Notes under the pieces: generated by a model | What the model was told of the DNA's origin: nothing | The model's database searches: none | What the model saw: only the letters and a program-made list of their open reading frames with translations | NCBI GenBank assembly: GCA_028687035.1 | Contig: JAQUAX010000006.1 | Location: 1 to 64,000 of the forward strand | DNA from: Dechloromonas sp. | GTDB taxonomy: Bacteria; Pseudomonadota; Gammaproteobacteria; Burkholderiales; Rhodocyclaceae | Length of the DNA: 64,000 nucleotides | Reading direction: 5' to 3' | Shown: positions 41,638 to 50,508 of the stretch, piece by piece | Position numbering within the stretch: position 1 is the first letter of the stretch | Layout of the letters: each line of letters starts with the position of its first letter | Made by a program: the position numbers and the translations under genes

Positions 41638-42134
41638 TCCTCTGCCTCGCGCTATCGGCAGGCGGTAGCGAACCGCCGACCACGGTGATGATCGGCACGC
41701 CGCCGCAACCCGGCTGGGCCCAGCTGAGCCCGCAGCAGCGGGGCGTGCTGTCCCCGCTCGAGAAAAGCTGGGACAGCATGGAGAACGTCCGCAAGCGGAA
41801 ATGGCTGGGCATCGCCGAACGCTATCCGAACATGAAATCCGACGAGCAGCAGCGCGTCCAGGAGCGCATGCGCGAATGGGCCCGGCTGACGCCCGAGCAG
41901 CGCGCGAAGATCCGCGACAGCTACAAGGACTTCAAGCAGCTGCCGGCCGAACAGAAGCAGGCCGTCCGGCAGAAGTGGGAAGCCTACTCGAACCTCCCCC
42001 CGGAGGAGAAGCAACGCGTCCGGGAAAGCGGGAAATCGGCTAAACTCCTGCCCCAGCCGGCCTCGCCGGACCCGGCGCTGGCCGAAGAAAGCATCCCGCA
42101 GGCAGCGCCGCTGCCCAACCCGACGACCCACTGA
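41607..42134 (+). CDS. DUF3106 secreted/periplasmic protein
   Basis: This 175-residue protein has a signal peptide (MAKRRLLGGLILCLALSAGG). It then has repeats of the form W-x2-L-x-P-x-Q/E-x3-L with LSPQQRGVLSPLEKSW, LTPEQRAKIRDSYKDF and LPAEQKQAVRQKWEAYSNLPPEEKQRV, typical of DUF3106. The helical charged repeats recall periplasmic stress proteins such as Spy/CpxP, but homology is not claimed. It overlaps the DUF3619 gene by 31 nt, so the three genes form one translational unit. Confidence 0.82.
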   Translation: MAKRRLLGGLILCLALSAGGSEPPTTVMIGTPPQPGWAQLSPQQRGVLSPLEKSWDSMENVRKRKWLGIAERYPNMKSDEQQRVQERMREWARLTPEQRAKIRDSYKDFKQLPAEQKQAVRQKWEAYSNLPPEEKQRVRESGKSAKLLPQPASPDPALAEESIPQAAPLPNPTTH

Positions 42135-42145
42135 CCCCTAGATCC

Positions 42146-42559
42146 ATGACCCGACCCCTTCCCGGCGTCGGCCGCCGGTTGGCGGCGATGCTGTACGAGA
42201 GCCTCGTCGTTTTCGCCGTGCTGCTGATCGGGTTCTGGCTCCCCCAGGCCTTTCTTTCCGGCATGGGCATCATGCTGTCGGGCAAGGGCCTTTGGCTGCA
42301 CGTTTTCGTGCTGCTGATGGGGTACTTCGTCTGGTTCTGGCTGAACGGCGGCCAGACGTTGCCGATGAAGACCTGGAAACTGCGCCTGACCGGCGCCGAT
42401 GGCACCCCGCCCCGCCCGCTGCAGGCTCTGCTGCGCTACCTGGCCGCCTGGCCGAGCATCCTGCTGTTCGGCATCGGCATCCTGTGGGCGCTGGTCGACA
42501 AGGATCGCCAGTTCCTGCACGACCGCATCGCCGGCACCCGGATCGTCAGGACCGACTGA
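42146..42559 (+). CDS. RDD-family membrane protein
   Basis: This 137-residue protein has three to four hydrophobic segments and RDD-family features: GVGRRLAAMLYESLVVF with the conserved Arg near the N-terminus, NGGQTLPMKTWKLRLTG, and ALVDKDRQFLHDRIAGTRIV containing the paired Asp residues. The function of the family is unclear (possible transport). It closes the sigma/DUF3619/DUF3106/RDD cassette and converges on lptG. Confidence 0.87.
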   Translation: MTRPLPGVGRRLAAMLYESLVVFAVLLIGFWLPQAFLSGMGIMLSGKGLWLHVFVLLMGYFVWFWLNGGQTLPMKTWKLRLTGADGTPPRPLQALLRYLAAWPSILLFGIGILWALVDKDRQFLHDRIAGTRIVRTD

Positions 42560-42568
42560 GCGCGCCGG

Positions 42569-43657
42569 TCAGCGACGTTCGACCCACCAGAGCATGCCGG
42601 CCGCCGCCACCAGGAACATTGCCGAAGGCGCCGTGGCGCTGGCAAAGGGCGGCCAGGAATTGATCACCCCGAGGTTCGAGAACAGCCCGTTCAACGCGTA
42701 GAACAGGATGCCGAGCATCACGCCGCCGAAAATCTTCAGGCTGACGCCGCCGACCCGGTTGTGCGAGTAGCCGAAAGGCAGCGCCAGCGCGACCATCACC
42801 AGCGCGGTCAGCGGGTAGACCAGCTTCTTCCACAGCGCGATCTCGTAACGTTCCGTCTTCTGGCGATTCTCGGTCAGGTGGCGCGTGTAATTGAACAGCC
42901 CGTAGATCGACATGCGCTCCGGCGCCACCATCAAAACGGCAAGCAAATCCGGGTTGACCGCGGAACGCCATTCCCCGCGCGGGGCGCTTTCGACGCGCGA
43001 GCGGTCGCCCTCGAGCATCGTGCGCACGACGTCCTGCAGATGCCAGCGGTCGGGCGCCTCGAAATTGGCCTCGCGCGCATCGGTCACCGAGACCAGCGCA
43101 TTGTGCGAATCGAACTGGTAGATGCGAACCCCCTCCAGACGCGCATCCGGATTCGCCTTGCGGATGTTGATGAAGCTGCGCCCGTCCTTGATCCACAAGC
43201 CGCTGTCGAAACCGCTCTGGGCGATGACCTTGCTCAGCGCCCTGGCCTTGATCTCCTGACCGAGCCGCTCGCTGAAAGGAACCAGCCCCTCGCCGACGAC
43301 GAAGGTCAGCAGCGCGAGCAGCGCCGCCCCGCGAAACAGCGTCATCAGCAGATCCCGGGTCGCCAGGCCGGAAGCCCGCAGCACGGTGATCTCTGAATGG
43401 CGGGCCAGCGTGGACAGCGCATACAGCGTGCCGATCAGCGTCGCGATCGGGATCAATTCATAAACCAGGCCCGGCAGACCGAGCAGCACGAACAGCAAGG
43501 CCTGGACGATCCCGTAATCGACGCGGCCGACGCTGCGCAATTCGTCGATCAGGTTGAAGAAACTGAACAGCGCGAGAAAGGCAGCGAGCACCAGGAAGAC
43601 CGCCGCCAGCACCTCGCGCATCAGGTAGCGCTGGTAAAGATTCATTCGCAGCATCAT
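42569..43657 (-). CDS. lptG: LPS export ABC transporter permease LptG
   Basis: LptG and LptF form the transmembrane part of the LptB2FG complex that extracts LPS from the inner membrane. The 362-residue protein has three N-terminal helices (MREVLAAVFLVLAAFLALFSFFN), EITVLRASGLATRDLL, a periplasmic beta-jellyroll and three C-terminal helices. Three close in-frame ATGs (43657, 43654, 43645) are possible; the first nearly abuts the lptF stop. Confidence 0.95.
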   Translation of the reverse strand: MMLRMNLYQRYLMREVLAAVFLVLAAFLALFSFFNLIDELRSVGRVDYGIVQALLFVLLGLPGLVYELIPIATLIGTLYALSTLARHSEITVLRASGLATRDLLMTLFRGAALLALLTFVVGEGLVPFSERLGQEIKARALSKVIAQSGFDSGLWIKDGRSFINIRKANPDARLEGVRIYQFDSHNALVSVTDAREANFEAPDRWHLQDVVRTMLEGDRSRVESAPRGEWRSAVNPDLLAVLMVAPERMSIYGLFNYTRHLTENRQKTERYEIALWKKLVYPLTALVMVALALPFGYSHNRVGGVSLKIFGGVMLGILFYALNGLFSNLGVINSWPPFASATAPSAMFLVAAAGMLWWVERR

Positions 43658-43658
43658 C

Positions 43659-44738
43659 TCAAGACCCCCGCTGCCACGGCATGCGTACGGCCTGCCGCCG
43701 GTAGAACATCGCCATCAGGGGAATCAGCATCGCGCCATGGACAATCCAGACGCCGATCCAGAACGGCAGCTTGCCCTGCGCCACCCAGGCCTGACAGACC
43801 CACAGCAGATTGCTGTAGATCGCGTAGATCAGCACGGCGATCAGCATGTTGGCCGAGCGACCGGCCCGGGGATTGACGTAGGAAAGGGGAATCGCCAGCA
43901 GGGCCAGGATCAGCGCGGAGATCGGCGTACCGATCCGCCACAGCAACTCACCCCGCGCCTTGTTGCTGGAATCGGCAAGCAGTTCGGTGATCGGCATGCG
44001 GTTGGGCAGCCGCTCGGTGGGTTTCGCCTCGCCATCCTCGGTACGTACCCGGTAGCGCTCGAATTCCATCACCTTGAATTCCGGCGAGCCGGGCTCGACC
44101 TCGTAACGCCGCCCATGCTCGAGGACCAGGAAACGGTCGCCGTTCTCGGCGAACTGCTGGTAGGCGACGTCGGACATCACGACACCGAGCTTCCCCTCCT
44201 GGAAAGTGGCGACGAATACGTTGCCGACCTGGCTCGCATCGTCGGCCAGCGCCTCGACGAAGAAAACGCGCTGCCCGCGCTTCACCTCGCGGAAGGCGCC
44301 GGGCGAAATCTGCGAGACGTCGCTGCGTGCCGACATCACCTGACGGTACTGGGCCGTGCTGTAGTTGGCCCACGGCGACAGGAAGCCCGACAGCATCGCG
44401 ATGGCGGCGACCACCGGCAGCGAGAACTTGAGCACGGGCCTGATCCACGCGGTCAGGGGCTGGCCGCAGGAAAACCAAACGACCATCTCGGAATCCCGGT
44501 AGGCTCTCGACAGGCTGAGCAGGATCGCGACGAACAGCATCAGCGTCAAAGTCAGCGGCATGAAGTTGAGCACGGCAAAACCGAGCAGCGAAACCACCGC
44601 CTCGGGCGCGATCCGGCCGCCAACCGCTTCCTTGAGCAGGCGGATCAACAGGATGGAGGCAAGGATGGCGAGCAGTGCGACGCTGATGCCGGCGGCTGCC
44701 TGAGCAAACTCGCGCCGGACGGCGCGCTCGAATATCAT
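43659..44738 (-). CDS. lptF: LPS export ABC transporter permease LptF
   Basis: This 359-residue partner of LptG starts MIFERAVRREFAQAAAGISVALLAI. It has the YRDSEMVVWFSCGQPLTAW cytoplasmic loop that contacts LptB, a periplasmic jellyroll and a final helix block ending PLMAMFYRRQAVRMPWQRGS. It diverges from pepA, as in many proteobacteria. The LptB ATPase gene is not in the window. Confidence 0.95.
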   Translation of the reverse strand: MIFERAVRREFAQAAAGISVALLAILASILLIRLLKEAVGGRIAPEAVVSLLGFAVLNFMPLTLTLMLFVAILLSLSRAYRDSEMVVWFSCGQPLTAWIRPVLKFSLPVVAAIAMLSGFLSPWANYSTAQYRQVMSARSDVSQISPGAFREVKRGQRVFFVEALADDASQVGNVFVATFQEGKLGVVMSDVAYQQFAENGDRFLVLEHGRRYEVEPGSPEFKVMEFERYRVRTEDGEAKPTERLPNRMPITELLADSSNKARGELLWRIGTPISALILALLAIPLSYVNPRAGRSANMLIAVLIYAIYSNLLWVCQAWVAQGKLPFWIGVWIVHGAMLIPLMAMFYRRQAVRMPWQRGS

Positions 44739-44741
44739 GCT

Positions 44742-44771
44742 TTGACGAAACCAAAAAAATGCAGGGATAAT
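44742..44771 (+). promoter_or_regulatory. Sigma70-type promoter of pepA
   Basis: TTGACG (44742-44747), 18 nt, GATAAT (44766-44771); both hexamers match five of six consensus bases. The leader before the pepA GTG would be about 33 nt. Confidence 0.65.
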
Positions 44772-44810
44772 CCTGCGAAATACCGACATTTCCCCGATCA
44801 GGAGCAGCTT

Positions 44811-46307
44811 GTGGAATTTAGCATAAAAAGCGGGAGCCCGGAAAAACAGCGAAGTGCCTGCGTGGTCGTCGGCATTTTCGAAGCCAAGAAACCCACCCTC
44901 CCCGCCGAGTTGCTGGACAAGGCCGCCGAGGGCCGGATTTCCGAAATCCTGCGCCGCGGCGACATGACCGGAAAGGCCGGCAGCACGCTGCTGCTGCACA
45001 ACCTGCCGGGCACGCTGTGCGACCGGGTTCTGCTGGTCGGCCTGGGCAAGGAAAAGGAATTCCGCGAAAAGCAGTTCGCCGACGCGGTCCGCGCGACGAT
45101 CAAGGCCCTGAACGAGACCGGCGCCAGCGAAGCCTCGATCTTCCTGACCGAACTCGCCGTCCGCAAGCGCGACACCGCCTGGCGGGTCCGCCACACGGCG
45201 ATCGCCGCACTGGAAGCCGCCTACCGCTTCGAGCAGTTCAAGAGCAAGCAGGACGAGAACCGGCGCAGCCTGCGCAAGCTGACCCTGAACGTCGAACGCC
45301 GCAACGAACTGGCGATCGCCGAAGCCGCGCTGCAGCAAGGCATCGCGATCGGCCGCGGCGCCGCGCTGGCGCGCGACCTGGGCAACCTGCCGCCGAACGT
45401 CTGCCATCCGACCTACCTCGCCGAACGCGCCCGCGCGCTGGCCGAAGAGTTCGGGCTCGAATGCGAGGTTCTCGAACGCGACGACATGGCCGCCCTCGGC
45501 ATGAACTCGCTGCTCGCCGTCGCCCGCGGCTCGCACCAGCCGCCCAAGCTGATCTCGCTGCGCTACCGCGGCGGCGCAGCCGGCAGCAAGCCGATCGTCC
45601 TGGTCGGCAAGGGCGTCACCTTCGACACCGGCGGCATTTCGCTGAAGCCGGGCGCCGACATGGACGAGATGAAGTACGACATGTGCGGCGCGGCCGCCGT
45701 ACTCGGTACCCTGCAGGCCGCGGCGGCGATGCGCCTGCCCCTCGACCTGGTCGCGCTGGTGCCGGCGACCGAGAACATGCCGGGCGGCAACGCGACCCGT
45801 CCCGGCGACATCGTGACCTCGATGTCCGGCCAGACCATCGAAATCCTGAACACCGACGCCGAAGGCCGCCTGATCCTGTGCGACGCGCTGACTTATGCCG
45901 AACGCTTCGAACCGGAGACGGTGATCGATGTCGCCACGCTGACCGGCGCCTGCGTCGTCGCGCTCGGCGGCGTCGCGACCGGCCTGTTCGCCAACAAGGA
46001 CGGCCTGGCCCGCGACCTGATCGAGGCCGGCGAGGAAGCCCGCGACCGGGCCTGGCACATGCCGCTGTGGGACGAATACCAGGACCTGCTGAAGAGCCCG
46101 TTCGCCGACATGGCGAACATCGGCGGCCGCTGGGGCGGCGCCGTTTCGGCCGCCTGCTTCCTGTCGCGCTTCGCGAAGAAATACGACTGGGCCCACCTCG
46201 ACATCGCCGGCACGGCCTGGAAATCGGGCGCCGACAAGGGCGCCACCGGACGACCGGTCCCGCTGCTCGCCCATTACCTGCTGCAGCGCGCCGGAGACGC
46301 CGCTTGA
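44811..46307 (+). CDS. pepA: Leucyl aminopeptidase PepA
   Basis: PepA is a hexameric M17 di-metal aminopeptidase; in E. coli it also binds DNA at cer/carAB sites. The 498-residue protein has the metal-binding VGKGVTFDTGGISLKPGADMDEMKYDMCGAA, PGGNATRPGDI and the signature NTDAEGRLIL. The start is GTG 44811 with AGGAG 7 nt ahead; no ATG precedes the conserved N-terminus. Its stop overlaps holC (TTGA). Confidence 0.96.
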   Translation: MEFSIKSGSPEKQRSACVVVGIFEAKKPTLPAELLDKAAEGRISEILRRGDMTGKAGSTLLLHNLPGTLCDRVLLVGLGKEKEFREKQFADAVRATIKALNETGASEASIFLTELAVRKRDTAWRVRHTAIAALEAAYRFEQFKSKQDENRRSLRKLTLNVERRNELAIAEAALQQGIAIGRGAALARDLGNLPPNVCHPTYLAERARALAEEFGLECEVLERDDMAALGMNSLLAVARGSHQPPKLISLRYRGGAAGSKPIVLVGKGVTFDTGGISLKPGADMDEMKYDMCGAAAVLGTLQAAAAMRLPLDLVALVPATENMPGGNATRPGDIVTSMSGQTIEILNTDAEGRLILCDALTYAERFEPETVIDVATLTGACVVALGGVATGLFANKDGLARDLIEAGEEARDRAWHMPLWDEYQDLLKSPFADMANIGGRWGGAVSAACFLSRFAKKYDWAHLDIAGTAWKSGADKGATGRPVPLLAHYLLQRAGDAA

Positions 46308-46723
46308 CCCAGGTGTTCTTCTACCACGGCGCCGCCGACCGCATCGCTGCGGCCTGCGCGCTGATCGGCGGGGCTTACGCGAAGCGCAAGCCGCTCGTCG
46401 TCCATGCCCCGGACCCCGGCGTCGCCAGCGCCATCGACCGGGCGTTGTGGACGCAATCGCAGCTCGGCTTCATCCCGCACTGCCGGGCCGACTCGCCGCT
46501 GGCCGCCGAAACGCCGATCCTGATCGCCGATTCGCTGGCCGGGGTGGCCGGCGAACGCCTGATGAACCTGGGGCTCGAACTGCCGGAAGGCTTCGAGCGC
46601 TTCGCCAGCCTGATCGAGGTCGTCGGCCAGGACGACGCGGACCGCAATGCCGCCCGCGAACGGGTCCGGCGCTACAAGGAGCAGGGTTGCGAGGTCCGCT
46701 ATTTCGACCTCAGCGACCGCTGA
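46304..46723 (+). CDS. holC: DNA polymerase III chi subunit
   Basis: HolC links the clamp loader to single-strand binding protein at the replication fork. The 139-residue protein has TQVFFYHGAADRIAAACALI at the start and the family's WTQSQLGFIPHC...PILIADS and LEVVGQDD-type segments (here LIEVVGQDDADRNAARERVRRYKEQG). The start is TTG 46304, overlapping the pepA stop by 4 nt, so translation is coupled. pepA-holC-valS is the conserved order. Confidence 0.93.
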   Translation: MTQVFFYHGAADRIAAACALIGGAYAKRKPLVVHAPDPGVASAIDRALWTQSQLGFIPHCRADSPLAAETPILIADSLAGVAGERLMNLGLELPEGFERFASLIEVVGQDDADRNAARERVRRYKEQGCEVRYFDLSDR

Positions 46724-46733
46724 ACGCGCCGCC

Positions 46734-47081
46734 ATGCCCAGCCCCATCCTCGCCCGCGCCGATGCCCTGATGCAGCGCCGCCGTCAGCCCGACGCCGGGG
46801 CCGACGACGTCCCCATCCTGACCGACGCGATCGACGACGACATCCCGCTGCTGGTCGACGAGGAAACGCCGCCTGCCCCGCTGCCGCCCCGGATCGACGC
46901 AGCCGCCCCCTCCCCCGATGCGACGACGCCCGACCCCGAAATGCTCGAACAACTGGCCCGCGAACTGGCCTGCCGGGTCGAACAGCGGCTGGTTGCCGAA
47001 TTGCCCCGGCTGATCGAGTCGACCGTCCGCGATTTCCTGGCCGAGCAGCAGATGCTCGCCGACCTTCGCTCGCGCGACTGA
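46734..47081 (+). CDS. Small acidic protein of unknown function between holC and valS
   Basis: I do not recognise a solid family; short proteins with IPILTD/IPLLVDE-like motifs occur at this place in other betaproteobacteria. The 115 residues comprise a basic N-terminus (LMQRRRQP), two similar acidic motifs (DVPILTDAIDDD and DIPLLVDEETPP), a Pro-rich linker and a C-terminal amphipathic helix (LARELACRVEQRLVAELPRL). It is probably cytoplasmic. It begins 10 nt after holC. Confidence 0.7.
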   Translation: MPSPILARADALMQRRRQPDAGADDVPILTDAIDDDIPLLVDEETPPAPLPPRIDAAAPSPDATTPDPEMLEQLARELACRVEQRLVAELPRLIESTVRDFLAEQQMLADLRSRD

Positions 47082-47111
47082 GATCGCCGCCGGCGCGCTC
47101 GACGCGTCCGG

Positions 47112-47117
47112 TATAAT
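47112..47117 (+). promoter_or_regulatory. -10 box upstream of valS
   Basis: A perfect TATAAT 29 nt before the valS ATG. The -35 region is GC-rich and poor. This could give valS its own transcript beside the pepA-holC operon. Confidence 0.5.
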
Positions 47118-47146
47118 TGCGGGTTTTCCCCTTTTCCTCCAGACAG

Positions 47147-49975
47147 ATGGAACTCGCAAAAGCTTTTGAGCCGGCGGATATCGAACGCCGCTGGTACCCC
47201 GAGTGGGAAGCCCAAAATTACTTCGCTGCCGGCGTCGACCGCAGCAAGGCCGACAATTTCTGCATCCTGCTGCCGCCGCCGAACGTCACCGGCACGCTGC
47301 ACATGGGCCACGGCTTCAACCAAACGATCATGGACGCGCTGACCCGCTACTACCGGATGCGCGGCCACAACACGCTGTGGCAGCCGGGCACCGACCACGC
47401 CGGCATCGCGACGCAGATCGTCGTCGAGCGCCAGCTGGACGCACAGGGCATTTCCCGCCACGACCTCGGCCGCGAGAAGTTCCTGGAAAAGGTCTGGGAA
47501 TGGAAGGAATACTCCGGCGGCACGATCACCCGCCAGATGCGCCGCATGGGCACCAGCCCGGACTGGAAGCGCGAGCGCTTCACGATGGACGCCGGCCTCA
47601 ACAAGGTCGTCACCGAAACCTTCGTCCGGCTGTACAACGAGGGCCTGATCTACCGCGGCAAGCGCCTGGTGAACTGGGACCCGAAGCTGCACACCGCCGT
47701 GTCCGACCTCGAAGTCGTCCAGGAAGAGGAAGACGGCTTCATGTGGCACATCCGCTATCCGCTGGCCGACGGCTCGGACAGCCTGGTCGTCGCCACGACG
47801 CGGCCTGAAACCATGCTCGGCGACACCGCCGTGATGGTCCACCCGGAAGACGAGCGCTACAAGCACATGATCGGCAGGATGGTGAAGCTGCCGCTGACCG
47901 GCCGCGAAATCCCGATCATCGCCGACAGCTACGTCGATCTCGAATTCGGCACCGGCTGCGTCAAGGTCACGCCGGCGCACGACTTCAACGACTACGCGGT
48001 CGGCCAGCGCCACAAGCTGCCGATCATCTCGATCCTGACGCTGGACGCGAAGATCAACGAGCATGCGCCGGAGAAATACCGCGGCCTGGACCGCTTCGAC
48101 GCGCGCAAGGCCGTCGTCGCCGATCTCGAGGCCGAGGGCATCCTGGTCAAGGTCGACAAGCACAAGCTGAAGGTGCCGCGCGGCGACCGCACGGGCGTCG
48201 TCATCGAGCCGATGCTGACCGACCAGTGGTTCGTCGCGATGTCCAAGCCGGGCGCCGACGGCAAGTCGATCACCGAAAAGGCGCTCGACGTCGTGCAGTC
48301 CGGCGAGATCAAGTTCTACCCGGAAAACTGGGTCAATACCTACAACCAGTGGCTGAACAACATCCAGGACTGGTGCATCTCGCGCCAGCTGTGGTGGGGC
48401 CACCAGATCCCGGCGTGGTACGGCGTCAATGGCGAGGTCTTCGTCGCGCAGAACGAGGAAGAGGCGCGCAAGCAGGCCGATCAGGCCGGCTACGCCGGCC
48501 AGCTGACGCGCGACGAGGACGTCCTCGACACCTGGTATTCCTCCGCGCTGTGGCCGTTCTCGACGCTGGACTGGACCGGCGACGAACAGCTCGACGCCGC
48601 CAACGACGTGCTGCAGCAGTACCTGCCCTCCTCCGTGCTGGTCACCGGCTTCGACATCATCTTCTTCTGGGTCGCCCGCATGGTCATGATGACCAAGCAC
48701 GTCACCGGCAAGATCCCGTTCAAGCACGTCTATGTACACGGCCTGATCCGCGACGGCGAAGGCCAGAAGATGTCCAAGTCCAAGGGCAACGTGCTCGATC
48801 CGATCGACCTGATCGACGGTATCGGCATCGACGCGCTGGTCGAGAAGCGCACCTTCGGCCTGATGAATCCGAAGCAGGCCGAGAGCATCGCGAAGAAGAC
48901 CAAGAAGGAATTCCCGGAAGGCATCCCGGCCTTCGGCACCGACGCGTTGCGCTTCACTTTCGCGTCGCTTGCCAGCCCCGGGCGCGACATCAAGTTCGAC
49001 CTCAACCGCTGCGACGGCTACCGCAACTTCTGCAACAAGCTGTGGAACGCGACCCGCTTCGTACTGATGAACGTCGAGGGCCACGACCTCGGCCTCGAAC
49101 ACACGCAGGACGGCCCGAGCTGCGGCGGTTCGGCGCCGCTCGAATTCTCGTTCGCCGACCGCTGGATCGTCAGCCTGCTGCAGAAGGTCGAGAAGGAAGT
49201 CGAACAGCATTTCATCGACTACCGCTTCGACCTGCTCGCCCAGGCGATCTACAAGTTCGTCTGGGACGAGTTCTGCGACTGGTACCTGGAAATCGCCAAG
49301 GTCCAGATCCAGACCGGCAACGCGGCGCAGCAGCGCGCCGCCCGCCGGACGCTGGTACGCACGCTGGAAGCCATCCTGCGCCTGGCCCATCCGCTGATCC
49401 CGTTCATCACCGAGGAGCTGTGGCAGACGGTCGCGCCGATCGCCGGCCGCAAGACGCACGAGTCGATCATGCTCGCCGCCTACCCGCGCGCCGAGGACTA
49501 CAAGATCGACGCCGCCAGCGAAGCCAAGGTCGAACGCCTGAAGGCGCTGGCCTACGCCTGCCGCAACCTGCGCGGCGAGATGGGCCTGTCGCCCGCGCAG
49601 CGCATGCCGCTGCTGGTCGCCGGCGGCGGTGCGGAAATTTCCGAGTTCGCCCCCATCCTGCAAGCTCTGGGTAAGCTGTCCGAGGTACAAATCGTCGACG
49701 ACATGCCGGCCGATGCCATGGCACCGGTCGCCGTAGCCGGCGAGACGCGCCTGATGCTCAAGGTCGAGATCGACGTCGCCGCCGAACGCGAGCGCCTGAA
49801 GAAGGAGATCGAGAAGCTCGAGAAGCAGATCGCCATCGCCCAGGGCAAGCTGTCGAACGAAGGCTTCGTCGCCCGCGCCCCGGCCGCCGTCGTCGAGCAG
49901 GAAAAGCAGCGCGTCGCCGATTTCACGGCAACGCTGGAGCAACTCAAACCACAACTGGCCAAGCTCGGCCAATAA
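47147..49975 (+). CDS. valS: Valyl-tRNA synthetase
   Basis: This class I synthetase charges tRNA-Val. The 942-residue protein has the HIGH-type motif [29 protein letters not shown], the editing-domain [13 protein letters not shown], the KMSKS motif ([14 protein letters not shown]) and the C-terminal coiled-coil arm with [17 protein letters not shown]. Length and order are normal. I chose ATG 47147; the frame is open ten codons further, but those residues show no family similarity. Confidence 0.98.
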   Translation: MELAKAFEPADIERRWYPEWEAQNYFAAGVDRSKADNFCILLPPPNVTGTLHMGHGFNQTIMDALTRYYRMRGHNTLWQPGTDHAGIATQIVVERQLDAQGISRHDLGREKFLEKVWEWKEYSGGTITRQMRRMGTSPDWKRERFTMDAGLNKVVTETFVRLYNEGLIYRGKRLVNWDPKLHTAVSDLEVVQEEEDGFMWHIRYPLADGSDSLVVATTRPETMLGDTAVMVHPEDERYKHMIGRMVKLPLTGREIPIIADSYVDLEFGTGCVKVTPAHDFNDYAVGQRHKLPIISILTLDAKINEHAPEKYRGLDRFDARKAVVADLEAEGILVKVDKHKLKVPRGDRTGVVIEPMLTDQWFVAMSKPGADGKSITEKALDVVQSGEIKFYPENWVNTYNQWLNNIQDWCISRQLWWGHQIPAWYGVNGEVFVAQNEEEARKQADQAGYAGQLTRDEDVLDTWYSSALWPFSTLDWTGDEQLDAANDVLQQYLPSSVLVTGFDIIFFWVARMVMMTKHVTGKIPFKHVYVHGLIRDGEGQKMSKSKGNVLDPIDLIDGIGIDALVEKRTFGLMNPKQAESIAKKTKKEFPEGIPAFGTDALRFTFASLASPGRDIKFDLNRCDGYRNFCNKLWNATRFVLMNVEGHDLGLEHTQDGPSCGGSAPLEFSFADRWIVSLLQKVEKEVEQHFIDYRFDLLAQAIYKFVWDEFCDWYLEIAKVQIQTGNAAQQRAARRTLVRTLEAILRLAHPLIPFITEELWQTVAPIAGRKTHESIMLAAYPRAEDYKIDAASEAKVERLKALAYACRNLRGEMGLSPAQRMPLLVAGGGAEISEFAPILQALGKLSEVQIVDDMPADAMAPVAVAGETRLMLKVEIDVAAERERLKKEIEKLEKQIAIAQGKLSNEGFVARAPAAVVEQEKQRVADFTATLEQLKPQLAKLGQ

Positions 49976-49984
49976 AGGGAAACG

Positions 49985-50458
49985 ATGTCCGGAGAAAAAC
50001 GCAGTTTCTTCGCCAAGGTGTTCATGGCGCTGATGATCTTCACCGGCCTGTGCTGGGTATGGACCGTCGCCTTCATCATCGGCTGGCCGTGGGACAAGAC
50101 CTCGGAGTGGAAGCCGGAATACCGCGTGGCGGCGATCTGCACCAACGACGAGGCGTGCAGCATTCCCTACGGCCAGCTCGACGAAGCGCGTACGCAGGGC
50201 CGCCTGAAGTCGCTCGACGTTCCGGACGTCGGCGAGGTCATGGAAGAGCAGAACTGGATCAAGTGGTCCAAGGCCGACGGCCTGATCGAGGCGAAGGCCT
50301 CGTCGTGGCACTTCCAGACCACCGTCCGCTACCGGCTGGAAGAAGGCAAGCCGGTACTGGTCGCGGTGCAGGACGTCGGCGCCAAGGCGCTGTACTTCGG
50401 CATGGCCGCCGCGCTGTTCTCCCTGCTCGGTCTCTACCTGCGCAAACTGCGCGGCTGA
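49985..50458 (+). CDS. Unrecognised membrane protein with two TM helices
   Basis: This 157-residue protein has a TM helix near residues 9-33 (KVFMALMIFTGLCWVWTVAFIIGW), a periplasmic domain of about 95 residues with one CTNDEAC Cys pair and Trp-rich strands, and a C-terminal TM (ALYFGMAAALFSLLGLYL). AAGGGAA precedes ATG 49985, 9 nt after valS, so it is probably co-transcribed. I cannot assign a function. Confidence 0.75.
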   Translation: MSGEKRSFFAKVFMALMIFTGLCWVWTVAFIIGWPWDKTSEWKPEYRVAAICTNDEACSIPYGQLDEARTQGRLKSLDVPDVGEVMEEQNWIKWSKADGLIEAKASSWHFQTTVRYRLEEGKPVLVAVQDVGAKALYFGMAAALFSLLGLYLRKLRG

Positions 50459-50464
50459 CGATCC

Positions 50465-50508
50465 GCGGTCGACGCCGCGAAAACGCCCGTTTTCAGGCCG
50501 TCGACCGC
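50465..50508. repeat. Two-step perfect cruciform between convergent genes
   Basis: Outer arms GCGGTCGAC (50465-50473) and GTCGACCGC (50500-50508); inner arms GAAAACG (50479-50485) and CGTTTTC (50488-50494) around a 2-nt loop, with GCC/GGC pairing between. It covers the stop codon of pabBC and may act as a terminator, although no clean T-tract follows. Confidence 0.65.

Noticed and set aside
43659..46274. An 871-codon minus-strand frame joining lptF to sequence antisense to pepA
   Set aside because: Only the part from ATG 44738 is LptF; the upstream part is antisense to pepA.
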